Part shown: piece by piece, positions 53,804 to 61,956 of the stretch
How positions within the stretch are numbered: position 1 is the stretch's first letter
How the letters are laid out: every line of letters begins with the position of its first letter
DNA from: Betaproteobacteria bacterium UBA1934
GTDB taxonomy: Bacteria; Pseudomonadota; Gammaproteobacteria; Burkholderiales; Rhodocyclaceae
Length of the DNA: 64,000 nt
NCBI GenBank assembly: GCA_002337055.1
Contig: DDFG01000001.1
Coordinates: 425,870 to 489,869 of the forward strand
Reading direction: 5' to 3'
Translations under genes and position numbers: made by a program
Notes under the pieces: model-generated
Told to the model about the DNA's origin: nothing
Database searches by the model: none
The model's input: only the letters and a program-made list of their open reading frames with translations

Positions 53804-54389
53804 TTTCGCCGAACTGACCGAGAAGCGCAACGGCTGGCAGACCGATGCCGACAAATACCGCGACATCGCCGACAAGTACGGCCGCCGGCAGACATTGATC
53901 GAGCAAGTCGCCAAGCTGCACCAGGACGTGATGGACTGGACTCAGATCGCCGACGCGCTGTCACCCGATGGCATCCCCGGCGAACTGCTGGCCGAGGCAC
54001 TGGAACCGATCAACGAGCGCCTGCGGGAAAACGCCACCATGGCCGAATGGGAGCCTGTCGTGATCCACGCCGACATGCGGATCACCTACGGCGACCGGGA
54101 TTACGCCCTGATCAGCGAGTCAGAGAAATGGCGCACCGACGCCATGATCGCCGAAGCGGTTTCGCACCTGGCCGGCGTCAAGCTGCTGGTGCTCGATCGC
54201 TTCGACGTGCTCGACCTTAAGGGCCGCGAGGATTTGCTGTACTGGCTCGACGGCATGGCGACCGATGGCGACATCGACACCGCGCTGATCTTCGGCACGC
54301 TCAAGGCACTGCCGGCCCTCAACTTCGCCAACATCGAGGCGCACTGGATCGACAACGGTGTGGCGGGCCGGATGCAGGAGGCAGCGTGA
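53799..54389 (+). pseudogene. C-terminal fragment of a phage AAA-type ATPase
   Basis: Continuous coding from about 53799 (FAELTEKRNGWQTDADKYRD ...) to 54389, with ATP-binding-protein features near the end (MRITYGDRDYALISESEKWR; LLVLDRFDVLDLKGRED, a Walker B-like strand; ALIFGTLKALP). The upstream half, with Walker A, is missing and no good start codon is present at the junction; TTG 53895 and ATG 53931 are the first possible starts. It resembles single-strand-recombination-associated ATPases of phages. Its stop overlaps the next start (GTGA). Confidence 0.7.
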
Positions 54390-54919
54390 GACACAACATC
54401 CGCCCCGACATCCTGACGGTATCGGGCCACTACTTTGACTTTCTTCAACCTCAAAACAGCACGTTTGGAATAGAAGACGTGGCGCATGCGCTCTCGCACG
54501 TCTGCCGCTTCGCTGGACACACGCGCTGTTTCTACTCGGTGGCCCAGCACTCAGTAATGGTTTCCAGAATCGTGCCGCCGGCCGACGCTTTGGCAGGTCT
54601 GTTGCACGACGCAGCCGAGGCATTCATCGGCGACGTTTCTCGGCCCCTCAAACAGCTATTGCCGGACTACAAGGAAATCGAAAAGCGGGTAGAGGCGGCG
54701 GTCTTCTCGTACTTCGAGATTGACTCAATGCCGGCGTCGGTGAAAGAGGCCGACATCATCATGCTGGCTACCGAGCAGCGCGACCTGATGGCACCGCATG
54801 ATGACGAATGGTCTCTGATCTCAAAGGTGACGCCACTCACCGATTGGATCGTTCCATTGACCCCGTCCTGCCTGCGGCCATGCAGGTGGAGGGATGGAAA
54901 TTCGGCGACAGCCCAATAA
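54386..54919 (+). CDS. HD-domain phosphohydrolase, YfbR-like
   Basis: A 177-residue HD hydrolase starting GTG 54386. Metal ligands are visible: VAQHSV, the HD pair in LLHDAAEAFIGD, and VKEADIIML. YfbR-like enzymes remove phosphate from deoxynucleoside monophosphates, which phages may use to adjust nucleotide pools. The last 20 residues look out of family, and another frame (to 54993) is open there, so the 3' end may be altered. Confidence 0.85.
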   Translation: MRHNIRPDILTVSGHYFDFLQPQNSTFGIEDVAHALSHVCRFAGHTRCFYSVAQHSVMVSRIVPPADALAGLLHDAAEAFIGDVSRPLKQLLPDYKEIEKRVEAAVFSYFEIDSMPASVKEADIIMLATEQRDLMAPHDDEWSLISKVTPLTDWIVPLTPSCLRPCRWRDGNSATAQ

Positions 54920-54993
54920 CCTCGTCTGACGACAGAATCAAACTCGCTGTTGTGTGGGCCAGAAAAGCACTGAAAGAACGGCCGCTGATATGA
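54880..54993 (+). CDS. Possible 37-residue phage ORF
   Basis: A short frame (MQVEGWKFGDSPITSSDDRI ...) whose TGA overlaps the next gene's ATG (ATGA at 54990-54993). It overlaps the HD gene end. The coupling is its only support; it could be a displaced C-terminus of the HD protein. Confidence 0.25.
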   Translation: MQVEGWKFGDSPITSSDDRIKLAVVWARKALKERPLI

Positions 54994-55307
54994 ACTTCGC
55001 CCAATACCTAGCAACCCCCGTCAAACCGCTTTTCGATCCTCAAGAATCGACCGGAAAAAAACGTGTCGTGACCAGCCGAATGCGGGCCGCCGCCACCAGG
55101 CGCGAGGCGGAAGACAAGCAATACCGTGAGGCCATCGCAGAACTCGGCGGCAGGGTGACCAATGCGGACATCTCGAAACACACGGGGATCTCGCTCAAGA
55201 CCGTGACGGCGAAGATGCGCGACCTCGCCCAGCGCAAGATGGTTGTCCGCTATGGCACGCTCGTTGTACGCGGCGGCAAGGCCGCGATTTGGAAGTGGGC
55301 GAATTGA
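54990..55307 (+). CDS. Winged-helix/HTH phage protein
   Basis: A 105-residue basic protein with a helix-turn-helix (GGRVTNADISKHTGISLKTV) and a C-terminal wing-like part (YGTLVVRGGKAAIWKWAN). Probably DNA-binding, perhaps an excisionase or transcription regulator for the recombinase downstream. ATG 54990 overlaps the upstream small ORF stop. Confidence 0.7.
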   Translation: MNFAQYLATPVKPLFDPQESTGKKRVVTSRMRAAATRREAEDKQYREAIAELGGRVTNADISKHTGISLKTVTAKMRDLAQRKMVVRYGTLVVRGGKAAIWKWAN

Positions 55308-55309
55308 CT

Positions 55310-55522
55310 ATGCCAAGACCGACGCTCAAAATCACCTCGGTCAATAAACCCGACGCCGGCATCATCGCCGACTGCGCGCTCGCCTTACTTCTCGACTTCC
55401 ATGCGAAATCAAGCCGTCCTGTATTTGCGCTCGTCCAAGGACAGGAGCGCGGTATCACTAGCCGCTCAACGCCGGGAACTTCTGGAACTGGCGAAAGCCA
55501 AGAGCCTGATTGTCACCGGTGA
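55310..55522 (+). CDS. Small phage hypothetical, overlapping the recombinase
   Basis: A 70-residue frame (MPRPTLKITSVNKPDAGIIA ...) starting 2 bp after the HTH gene. Its last 122 bp overlap the recombinase start in another frame, and the C-terminal part looks like low-complexity frame noise. The first 30 residues may be a genuine short gene product. Confidence 0.35.
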   Translation: MPRPTLKITSVNKPDAGIIADCALALLLDFHAKSSRPVFALVQGQERGITSRSTPGTSGTGESQEPDCHR

Positions 55523-56897
55523 GTATGAGGATGCGGTCGAGTCCGGCAAGGACACCGACCGCCCCGGATTTCAGAACCTGCTCCGCGATCTCAAGGCCAA
55601 GGGCCGCAACTGGACCGCGATTCTTGCCTACGACACAAGTCGCATCGGCCGGCGCCGTTACATAGCCGAGGCGTTCCGCCACGAATGCAAGAAACTGGGC
55701 GTCGACATCTTGTTCGCCCGGGTGCCCGAGGTTGATCCGATCTCACAGGTGATTCTCGATTCGGTGTTGCAAGCGATGGACGAAGTCCACTCGCTGATGT
55801 CTCGAGAAAAGGGGCTTGCCGGCATGGCCGAGAACGTGCGCCAGGGCTTTCGCGCTGGCGGCCGGGCGCCCTATGGCTACAAGCTGCAAATCATCGAAAC
55901 CGGCGCCATGCGAGAGGGCGTCCCGGTCACAAAATCGAAACTGATCCCTGACGACGCGACGGCCGGAAAAATAGCGGCGTGGCTGAAGGGGAGAGCGATC
56001 GGCAAGAACGGAGCCAAGATGGCCGACGATCTAGGCATCGAACTTGCCAAGAGCAGTCTTGCGCATCTCGAATGGACCGCCTTGACTTACGCCGGGCACA
56101 CGGTCTGGAACATGCACCGAGGCAAAGACGAACCGGGCGATGGAAAGCGGCGCCCCAGAGGCGATTGGATCATCCAGCGTGACACACACCATGCCCTGAT
56201 CGAAGAAAGCGAAGCGGAGGCCATTCTTGCACGCCTGGAGAGGGCAAAAACAAGCCGCGCGACCCGGGCAAGGCTATCCGATTATCTGCTTTCTGGAATT
56301 CTGGTCACGCCAGACGGCTCCGCATGGCACGGCAACGCCGGCAACTACTGGGCGGGCAGGGCGAACATCCGCGCATCGATGATCGAGGACAGCGTGATCG
56401 CTCACCTTGTTGACGATCTTCAATCGGATGAAATTGTGCAGTTGCTGTTGGAGCGCGCAAGACGCGCACAGGCGCCGTCAGATGGTGCGGAGTTGGAAAC
56501 GCTGCGGGGGCAGGTCAAAGACGTCGACAAGGCCATCAACAGGCTGATGATACTGATCGAACAAACGGACGCGCCCGAGCCGCTTCTGCGCCGCATAGAG
56601 CAGCGCGAAACCGAACGAGCGGAATTGATGGACAGGCTGGAACGTCTTGCCGATGAAACGCGCAAGGCAAAGGCGCTGGCGGCTATCACGGAAAACGACG
56701 TGCGCAGAATGGTATCCGCGCTGGCAATAGACATGGAAACGCTGAACCGCGAACACCTGAAAGATTTTTTACGCGGCGCGCTTGAGCGCGTAGAGCTTGA
56801 CCCGACCACTCGCACTGGATCGATCCATTACAGGATCGTGGCAAGTGGGGTTAAGCTGGCGTCCCCACGGGGATTCGAACCCCGGTTACCGCCGTGA
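55401..56897 (+). CDS. Large serine recombinase (site-specific integrase)
   Basis: A 498-residue serine integrase. The catalytic resolvase domain starts AVLYLRSSKDRSAVSLAAQR (nucleophile Ser in RSS), with the helix SQVILDSVLQAMDEVHSLMS; then recombinase domain (GFRAGGRAPYGYKLQ), zinc-ribbon-like region and coiled coil. The gene reads into tRNA-Glu, ending inside it, so the last residues (SPRGFEPRLPP) come from antisense tRNA sequence. The right att repeat lies at its 3' end. It would integrate and excise this element. Confidence 0.92.
   Translation: MRNQAVLYLRSSKDRSAVSLAAQRRELLELAKAKSLIVTGEYEDAVESGKDTDRPGFQNLLRDLKAKGRNWTAILAYDTSRIGRRRYIAEAFRHECKKLGVDILFARVPEVDPISQVILDSVLQAMDEVHSLMSREKGLAGMAENVRQGFRAGGRAPYGYKLQIIETGAMREGVPVTKSKLIPDDATAGKIAAWLKGRAIGKNGAKMADDLGIELAKSSLAHLEWTALTYAGHTVWNMHRGKDEPGDGKRRPRGDWIIQRDTHHALIEESEAEAILARLERAKTSRATRARLSDYLLSGILVTPDGSAWHGNAGNYWAGRANIRASMIEDSVIAHLVDDLQSDEIVQLLLERARRAQAPSDGAELETLRGQVKDVDKAINRLMILIEQTDAPEPLLRRIEQRETERAELMDRLERLADETRKAKALAAITENDVRRMVSALAIDMETLNREHLKDFLRGALERVELDPTTRTGSIHYRIVASGVKLASPRGFEPRLPP
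56857..56874. other. attR-like direct repeat within tRNA-Glu
   Basis: The right copy of TGGCGTCCCCACGGGGAT, identical to 48392-48409. It forms the 3' end of the intact tRNA-Glu and the end of the recombinase gene. Confidence 0.9.
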
Positions 56898-56932
56898 AAG
56901 GGCGGTGTCCTAGGCCTCTAGACGATGGGGAC
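56857..56932 (-). tRNA. tRNA-Glu (anticodon TTC), phage attachment site
   Basis: A 76-nt tRNA with encoded CCA. Acceptor GTCCCCA pairs with TGGGGAC; anticodon loop CTTTCAC gives TTC; T-loop GTTCGAA. Its 3' 18 bp are the right-hand copy of the prophage direct repeat, so the tRNA stays whole after integration. It overlaps the recombinase 3' end by 41 bp on the opposite strand. Located after gltX and tRNA-Ala in the same direction. Confidence 0.97.
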
Positions 56933-56955
56933 CCGGACGTTTCTTTCGCACTTTT

Positions 56956-57031
<76 letters not shown>

Positions 57032-57097
57032 GCGCTGCGAAAGAAGGCCGCATTATAGAGATGCCCTTTGGCCTTGTAAACGCCTTTTGCGAAAATT

Positions 57098-58492
57098 TTA
57101 CATGGCCAGTGCTGAGAGCCGCTGGATGACTTTTTCGCGCCCGATCAGGTGAATCACCGCGTCAACGGAAGGCGTTTGAGCCTGACCAACCAGGAGCACG
57201 CGCAGTGGCATCGCCAGTTTGGGCATCTTGAGGCCATGCGCTGCGACCACTTCCTTGATCAGCGCCGAGATCGCCGGGATGCTCCACTCAACCACTGCCA
57301 CCCGTTGGGCAAAGTCGGCGAGCGCGGGGCGGGCTTCGTCGCTCAGGTGTTGCGCGAGCAGTTCGGGGCTGGGCGCCACGTCGGCATAGAAGACCTCGAC
57401 GGCATCCGCCAGCACGTTCAGGGTGTTGCAGCGATCCTGATAGAGCGCGACGGCAGTGGTCAGGTCGGGACCCTCCGCAAGCGAAACTCCTCGCGCGCCG
57501 AGGCGGGTAGCCACCATGGCGGCCAGTTCGGCTGCCGGCACTTGTTTCATATATTGCTGATTCAGCCAGAGCAACTTTTCGGTGTTGAATTGGGCGGCAG
57601 AGGCGGTGATGTGATCGAGATCGAACCACTTGACGAGCTGTTGCCGGCTGAAAATCTCGTCGTCGCCGTGCGACCATCCCAGCCGGGCGAGGTAGTTGAT
57701 GACCGCTTCCGGCAGATAACCGTCCTCGTCGTATTGCATCACGCTGACGGCGCCGTGGCGCTTGGAAAGCTTGGTGCCGTCGTCGCCCAGAATCATCGAC
57801 AGATGCGCGTAGATCGGCACCTCCGCATCGAGCGCACGCAGGATGTTGATCTGTCTCGGCGTGTTGTTGACGTGGTCGTCGCCACGGATAACGTGGGTGA
57901 TGCCCATGTCCCAATCGTCGACCACCACGCAGAAGTTGTAGGTCGGCGTGCCGTCGGCGCGGGCGATGATGAGGTCGTCCAGTTCGCTGTTGGCGAATTC
58001 GATACGGCCCTTGACCTGATCGTCCCAGCCGACCGTGCCATCCTTGGGGTTCTTGAATCGAACCACCGGACTGATGCCGGCCGGCGGCTTCGGCAGGGTC
58101 TTGCCGGCTTCGGGACGCCAGCGGCCATCGTAGCGCGGTTTCTCTTTGCGGGCTTCCTGCTCGGCGCGCAGCGCATCGAGTTCTTCCTTCGAGGTGTAGC
58201 AGTAGTAGGCAGTGCCGGCGGCCAGCATTTGCTGGATCACTTCTTTATAGCGCGGCATCCGCTGCATCTGGTAGAACGGGCCTTCATCGTGCCTCAGGTC
58301 GAGCCACTGCATCCCGTCGAGAATGGCCTGTACGGCTTCCGGCGTCGAACGGGCAACATCAGTGTCTTCGATTCTCAGAATGAACTGACCGCCATGCCGG
58401 CGAGCGTAAGCCCAGGAGAAGAGGGCGGTGCGGGCGCCACCAATGTGCAGGAAACCGGTGGGACTGGGAGCAAAACGGGTACGGACGGCCAT
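57098..58492 (-). CDS. gltX: Glutamyl-tRNA synthetase
   Basis: A 464-residue class I synthetase that charges tRNA-Glu. HIGH-like HIGG (16-19) follows RFAPSPTGFL; the KMSKS equivalent is KLSKRHGAV. Length and domain order are normal. tRNA-Ala and tRNA-Glu follow 66 bp downstream on the same strand, so enzyme and tRNA-Glu may share a transcript. Confidence 0.97.
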   Translation of the reverse strand: MAVRTRFAPSPTGFLHIGGARTALFSWAYARRHGGQFILRIEDTDVARSTPEAVQAILDGMQWLDLRHDEGPFYQMQRMPRYKEVIQQMLAAGTAYYCYTSKEELDALRAEQEARKEKPRYDGRWRPEAGKTLPKPPAGISPVVRFKNPKDGTVGWDDQVKGRIEFANSELDDLIIARADGTPTYNFCVVVDDWDMGITHVIRGDDHVNNTPRQINILRALDAEVPIYAHLSMILGDDGTKLSKRHGAVSVMQYDEDGYLPEAVINYLARLGWSHGDDEIFSRQQLVKWFDLDHITASAAQFNTEKLLWLNQQYMKQVPAAELAAMVATRLGARGVSLAEGPDLTTAVALYQDRCNTLNVLADAVEVFYADVAPSPELLAQHLSDEARPALADFAQRVAVVEWSIPAISALIKEVVAAHGLKMPKLAMPLRVLLVGQAQTPSVDAVIHLIGREKVIQRLSALAM

Positions 58493-58585
58493 GGTGAATG
58501 ATCCGGGCTGAAAAGGCCGCTATTTTATCCGACCCGGCGTTTGACCGCTTCGCCGTCTTGTGATTAAATGCGCCTCCTCTTCGAT

Positions 58586-58660
58586 GGGCGGTTAGCTCAG
58601 CGGTAGAGCACTGCATTCACACTGCAGGGGTCACTGGTTCGATCCCAGTACCGCCCACCA
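58586..58660 (+). tRNA. tRNA-Val (anticodon CAC)
   Basis: A 75-nt tRNA with encoded CCA. Acceptor GGGCGGT pairs with ACCGCCC; anticodon stem CTGCA/TGCAG encloses TTCACAC, giving CAC; T-loop GTTCGAT. Divergent from gltX. Confidence 0.97.
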
Positions 58661-58677
58661 TGCGAAGAGAGATCAAG

Positions 58678-58709
58678 ACCCGCACAGCTTAAGGCTCTGC
58701 GGGTTTTTT
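58678..58709 (+). terminator. Rho-independent terminator after tRNA-Val
   Basis: ACCCGCA (58678-58684) pairs with TGCGGGT (58698-58704), followed by six T's. It ends the tRNA-Val transcript. Confidence 0.88.
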
Positions 58710-58772
58710 GTTTTGCAATTTTATTGAACCAGAGCGATTTTGTTCTCATGAGGTCGCACTGTGAGCGAAATG

Positions 58773-58802
58773 ACTTGCAAGTAAAACGCGGAGTGATATT
58801 AT
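58773..58802 (+). promoter_or_regulatory. Candidate rrf2 promoter with overlapping palindrome
   Basis: TTGCAA (58775-58780) and TATTAT (58797-58802) are separated by 16 bp; the perfect palindrome ACTTGCAAGT (58773-58782) covers the -35. The start codon lies 8 bp after the -10, so the transcript would begin at or next to the ATG. Confidence 0.5.
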
Positions 58803-58809
58803 CCGTGTT

Positions 58810-59349
58810 ATGGCGCACATCACTTCTAGCGTTGAATACGGCATCCACTGCCTTCTCTGGCTGGTCGACCCGGAAAGCGGGCAGCCCAGCAGTCGGGATC
58901 TGGCTGAGTTGCAGGGAATCTCGCCATCTTTTGTTGCAAAGATTTTTCCGAAACTGGAAAAAGCGGGCATTGTTCAGGCGGTTGCTGGCGTGCGTGGCGG
59001 GTACCGCCTGGCCAAAACGCCGGACAAGATCAGCGTGCTCGATGTCGTCGATGCGCTTGAAGGCAGGAAACCCTTGTTCGAATGTGCGGAAATTCGCGAT
59101 CGTTGTGCAGTCTATGCGGAAAATCCGCCCGCCTGGGCCACGCAGGGAGTCTGTGCGATTCATGCGGTCATGCTTCAAGCTGAAGAGGCCATGCGCGAGT
59201 GTCTTGCGAGGGAAAACCTTGCCACCCTGGCGCGTACGGTGGAGCGTAAAGTTCCGCCCGCATTTTTTGTCGAGGTGCGGGATTGGCTTGGCGACAAGTC
59301 TCGGCGTCGCGTCGGCGCCCGGGCGAAGGCAAGCGGCGAAGACCCGTAG
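58810..59349 (+). CDS. Rrf2-family regulator with three Cys
   Basis: A 179-residue Rrf2/IscR-type DNA-binding protein: winged helix (QPSSRDLAELQGISPSFVAK, GGYRLAKTPDKISVLDVVDA) and three Cys (C92, C99, C115) that could hold an Fe-S cluster, spaced wider than in IscR (92, 98, 104). No ribosome-binding site precedes ATG 58810. The next gene encodes an NAD(P)-binding protein, a pairing reminiscent of the [2Fe-2S] redox regulator RsrR, so a redox-sensing role is plausible. Confidence 0.88.
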   Translation: MAHITSSVEYGIHCLLWLVDPESGQPSSRDLAELQGISPSFVAKIFPKLEKAGIVQAVAGVRGGYRLAKTPDKISVLDVVDALEGRKPLFECAEIRDRCAVYAENPPAWATQGVCAIHAVMLQAEEAMRECLARENLATLARTVERKVPPAFFVEVRDWLGDKSRRRVGARAKASGEDP

Positions 59350-59464
59350 CGCGGGTTTCGTTTTATTTCCAGATGCAAAAATTTGGCGACCTCCCGATTG
59401 AAGGCGTGCGGGATTGCTCACCCTTGCGGTATCCATTTTCTTTTCAACATGAAAGGTGGTTGTG

Positions 59465-60199
59465 ATGAATCAACGTGAAGAACGACGCATTTTCTTGGCA
59501 GGCGCGTCCGGTGCAATCGGTCGCCAGTTGGTTCCGTTGCTGCGGGCAAATGGCTGGAAGGTGTTGGGGAGCACCCGGTCAGATGACAAGTTGCCTCTAT
59601 TGAAAGACATGGGGATTGAGGGCGTTGTGGTCGATGTTTTCCATGCCGACAAACTTTGCGCTGTTCTCGACGAGTTCCAGCCGGACACGGTGATTCACCA
59701 GTTAACCGATTTGCCCTATGCACTCGAAGCCAGTCAGATGCAGGAGGCCTCGGTGCGGAATGCTCGACTACGGGAGGTAGGCACGCGGAATCTTGTCGAT
59801 GCTTCTATTCGCGCGGGTGCCAAACGTCTGATTGCCCAGAGTATTTCATTTGTCTATGACGAAGGCGTGACGCCACACCGCGAAGACGACCCGTTGCTTC
59901 CGGATGATCACCCGACCTATGGGCAGACCTCCTTTGGCGTCAAATGCCTTGAGCGCGAGGTGCTGGAAGCTTCAGCGGATGGAATCGTTCTTCGCTATGG
60001 TTTGCTTTACGGCCCAGGTACAGGTTTTGACACTGCTATTGCGCCGGGATCGGTGCACGTGGCTGCCGCGGCCAAGGCGGCTGAACTGGCGGTGACGAGG
60101 GGAAGCCGCGGAATCTATAACGTGGCTGAGGAAGACGGTTCCGTGGTGATTGAAAAAGCTACGCGGCTCCTGGGCTGGTCGCCCGATTGGCGGAATTGA
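59465..60199 (+). CDS. NAD(P)-dependent epimerase/dehydratase-like protein
   Basis: A 244-residue extended-SDR protein. The Rossmann motif FLAGASGAIGRQLVPLLRAN is clear, and LRYGLLYGPGTGFDTAIAPG marks the extended-SDR C-terminal half. The canonical YxxxK is not obvious (PTYGQTSFGVKCLE may supply Tyr and Lys at altered spacing). ATG 59465 has AGGTGG upstream. It follows the Rrf2 gene by 115 bp and may be its target. Confidence 0.82.
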   Translation: MNQREERRIFLAGASGAIGRQLVPLLRANGWKVLGSTRSDDKLPLLKDMGIEGVVVDVFHADKLCAVLDEFQPDTVIHQLTDLPYALEASQMQEASVRNARLREVGTRNLVDASIRAGAKRLIAQSISFVYDEGVTPHREDDPLLPDDHPTYGQTSFGVKCLEREVLEASADGIVLRYGLLYGPGTGFDTAIAPGSVHVAAAAKAAELAVTRGSRGIYNVAEEDGSVVIEKATRLLGWSPDWRN

Positions 60200-60259
60200 G
60201 CGGCCCGAAAAACCGCGGCGGCTCACGATGGGATTCCGCGTGATCGGGAATATGTTCAG

Positions 60260-60279
60260 AAGGCCCTTCGGGGCCTTTT
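60260..60279 (+). terminator. Rho-independent terminator with TTCG tetraloop
   Basis: AAGGCCC (60260-60266), loop TTCG, GGGCCTT (60271-60277), then T's. It ends the epimerase-like transcript, 61 bp after its stop. Confidence 0.9.
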
Positions 60280-60393
60280 GCATGCGACCCCGTATCGGTT
60301 GTGAGTTATCGGTATTTTGTTTTGCACCGCAAAAATCAGCGCCTCTCGTGCATAATCCAATGCTTTCCCAACTGTTCCCCCCGAAAAACAGTC

Positions 60394-61956
60394 ATGCCTC
60401 AGGTGTTTATCTACGATACGACGCTGCGCGACGGTACGCAGCGCGAAGATCTTTCCCTTTCGCTTGAAGACAAGCTGATTATCGCCAAACGTCTGGCCGA
60501 TTTCGGCGTGCACTATATCGAGGGGGGCTGGCCGGGTTCCAACCCGAAAGATGCCGAATTCTTTGTGCGCGCCGGCAAACTGGATTTGGGGCAGGCCAAA
60601 GTCACCGCTTTTGGGGCGACACGGAAGAAATTCTCCCATTGTGACGGCGATCGCAATCTCAAGATGCTGTTTGAGGCCAACACGCCGGCGGTCACCATGG
60701 TGGGCAAGAGCTGGGATTACCATGTGACGCACGTGCTCGACGCGACGCTGGAAGAGAATCTGGCGATGATCCGCGAAAGCATGGCGTGGATGAAGGCGCG
60801 TGGCCGCGAAGTGATCTACGATGCCGAGCATTTCTTCGATGGTTTTCGCGTCAACCCCGAGTATGCCATCGCGACCCTGCAAGCGGCTTTGGAGGGCGGT
60901 GCCGACTGGCTGACGCTGTGCGAAACCAATGGCGGCAAGTTGCCGTGGGAGGTGGAAGACATCACGCGTGAAGTGCTGGCGCGGTTGCCCGGCGCCCGGC
61001 TCGGCATTCATTGTCACAACGATTCGGGCTGCGGCGTTGCCAATTCGCTGGCGGCGGTACGCGGTGGCGCAGGGCTGGTGCAGGGTACGATCAACGGCTA
61101 TGGCGAGCGCGTTGGCAATGCCGACCTGGTGGCGATCATTCCCGATCTACAGCTCAAGATGGGATGCGAGGTGCTGCCCGCCGAGCGGTTGAAGGAGCTC
61201 ACGCAGATTTCGCGCTACGTGGCGGAGGTGGCCAATCTCAAACACGATGACCACCATCCTTACACGGGTCATAGCGCGTTTGCCCACAAGGGCGGCATAC
61301 ATGTGGCGGCGATCATGAAATCGTCCGACACCTACCAGCACATCGAGCCGGAACTGGTCGGCAATATCATGCGCTCGGTAATTTCCGAACTCTCGGGGCG
61401 CGGCAACATCGAGATGCAGGCCCAGTCGCTGGGTATCGAACTCGGCCGCGATCATACCGACAGGGTGCTCGGCCAGATCAAGCAACTGGAGCACGAAGGT
61501 TTTACGTTCGAGGCGGCGGAGGCTAGTGTCGAACTGATGCTCCATCGTCTGAAACCAGGTTACCAGTCGCCTTTTGCGCTGATCGACTACTTTGTGATCA
61601 ACGAGCACCGTGACGGGCGCGGATTGCTGGCCGAGGCGATGGTGAAGATCAAGGTGGGCGAGAAAACCCGTTTTACGGCCGCCGAGGGCAAGGGTCCGAT
61701 CGATGCCTTGGCGCGCGCTCTACACGACTCACTGGTCGATGACTACCCGCAACTGGAGAGCGTTCGCCTGATCGATTACAAGGTGCGCATTCTTGACGGC
61801 GAGGGCGGTACCGCCGCACTGACCCGCGTGCTGATCGAATTCCAGTGCGGCACCGAGGCGTGGACGACGGTGGGTGCCAGTGCCAACATCATCGAGGCGA
61901 GCTGGCGTGCTCTTTCCGACGGTATGGAATATGCCCTGGCGAGAGTCCAGGGTTAA
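60394..61956 (+). CDS. cimA: Citramalate synthase
   Basis: A 520-residue enzyme of the isopropylmalate synthase superfamily. It condenses pyruvate and acetyl-CoA to citramalate, the threonine-independent entry to isoleucine. Catalytic and metal-site motifs include YDTTLRDGTQRED, CETNGGKLP, HCHNDSGCGVANSLAAV and GHSAFAHKGGIHVAA; the C-terminal part is the LeuA-type regulatory domain. Sequence and length fit CimA better than LeuA or homocitrate synthase. ATG 60394; its stop overlaps the convergent Mth938-domain gene. Confidence 0.9.
   Translation: MPQVFIYDTTLRDGTQREDLSLSLEDKLIIAKRLADFGVHYIEGGWPGSNPKDAEFFVRAGKLDLGQAKVTAFGATRKKFSHCDGDRNLKMLFEANTPAVTMVGKSWDYHVTHVLDATLEENLAMIRESMAWMKARGREVIYDAEHFFDGFRVNPEYAIATLQAALEGGADWLTLCETNGGKLPWEVEDITREVLARLPGARLGIHCHNDSGCGVANSLAAVRGGAGLVQGTINGYGERVGNADLVAIIPDLQLKMGCEVLPAERLKELTQISRYVAEVANLKHDDHHPYTGHSAFAHKGGIHVAAIMKSSDTYQHIEPELVGNIMRSVISELSGRGNIEMQAQSLGIELGRDHTDRVLGQIKQLEHEGFTFEAAEASVELMLHRLKPGYQSPFALIDYFVINEHRDGRGLLAEAMVKIKVGEKTRFTAAEGKGPIDALARALHDSLVDDYPQLESVRLIDYKVRILDGEGGTAALTRVLIEFQCGTEAWTTVGASANIIEASWRALSDGMEYALARVQG

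Larger units (their letters stand above)
48392..56874. mobile_element. Degenerate prophage integrated at tRNA-Glu
   Basis: An 8.5-kb element between 18-bp direct repeats that match the tRNA-Glu 3' end. It carries a serine recombinase at the tRNA side, an HD hydrolase and winged-helix protein, and phage genes for packaging (partial terminase), portal fragment, tail-like protein, endolysin, holin-like protein and HNH nuclease. Capsid, head-tail joining, tape measure and most tail genes are absent, and three large genes are truncated or fused. So it is a decayed prophage; satellite function is possible but unproven. Confidence 0.88.

Noticed and set aside
48392..56874. Functional phage-inducible satellite
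   Set aside because: Lack of a capsid gene alone would fit a satellite, but the terminase N-terminus is missing and the portal is fused to another gene, which points to decay. No satellite-type primase or capsid-size gene was seen.
57149..58501. 450-residue plus-strand ORF opposite gltX
   Set aside because: Antisense shadow of gltX; its composition mirrors the synthetase and no family pattern is visible.
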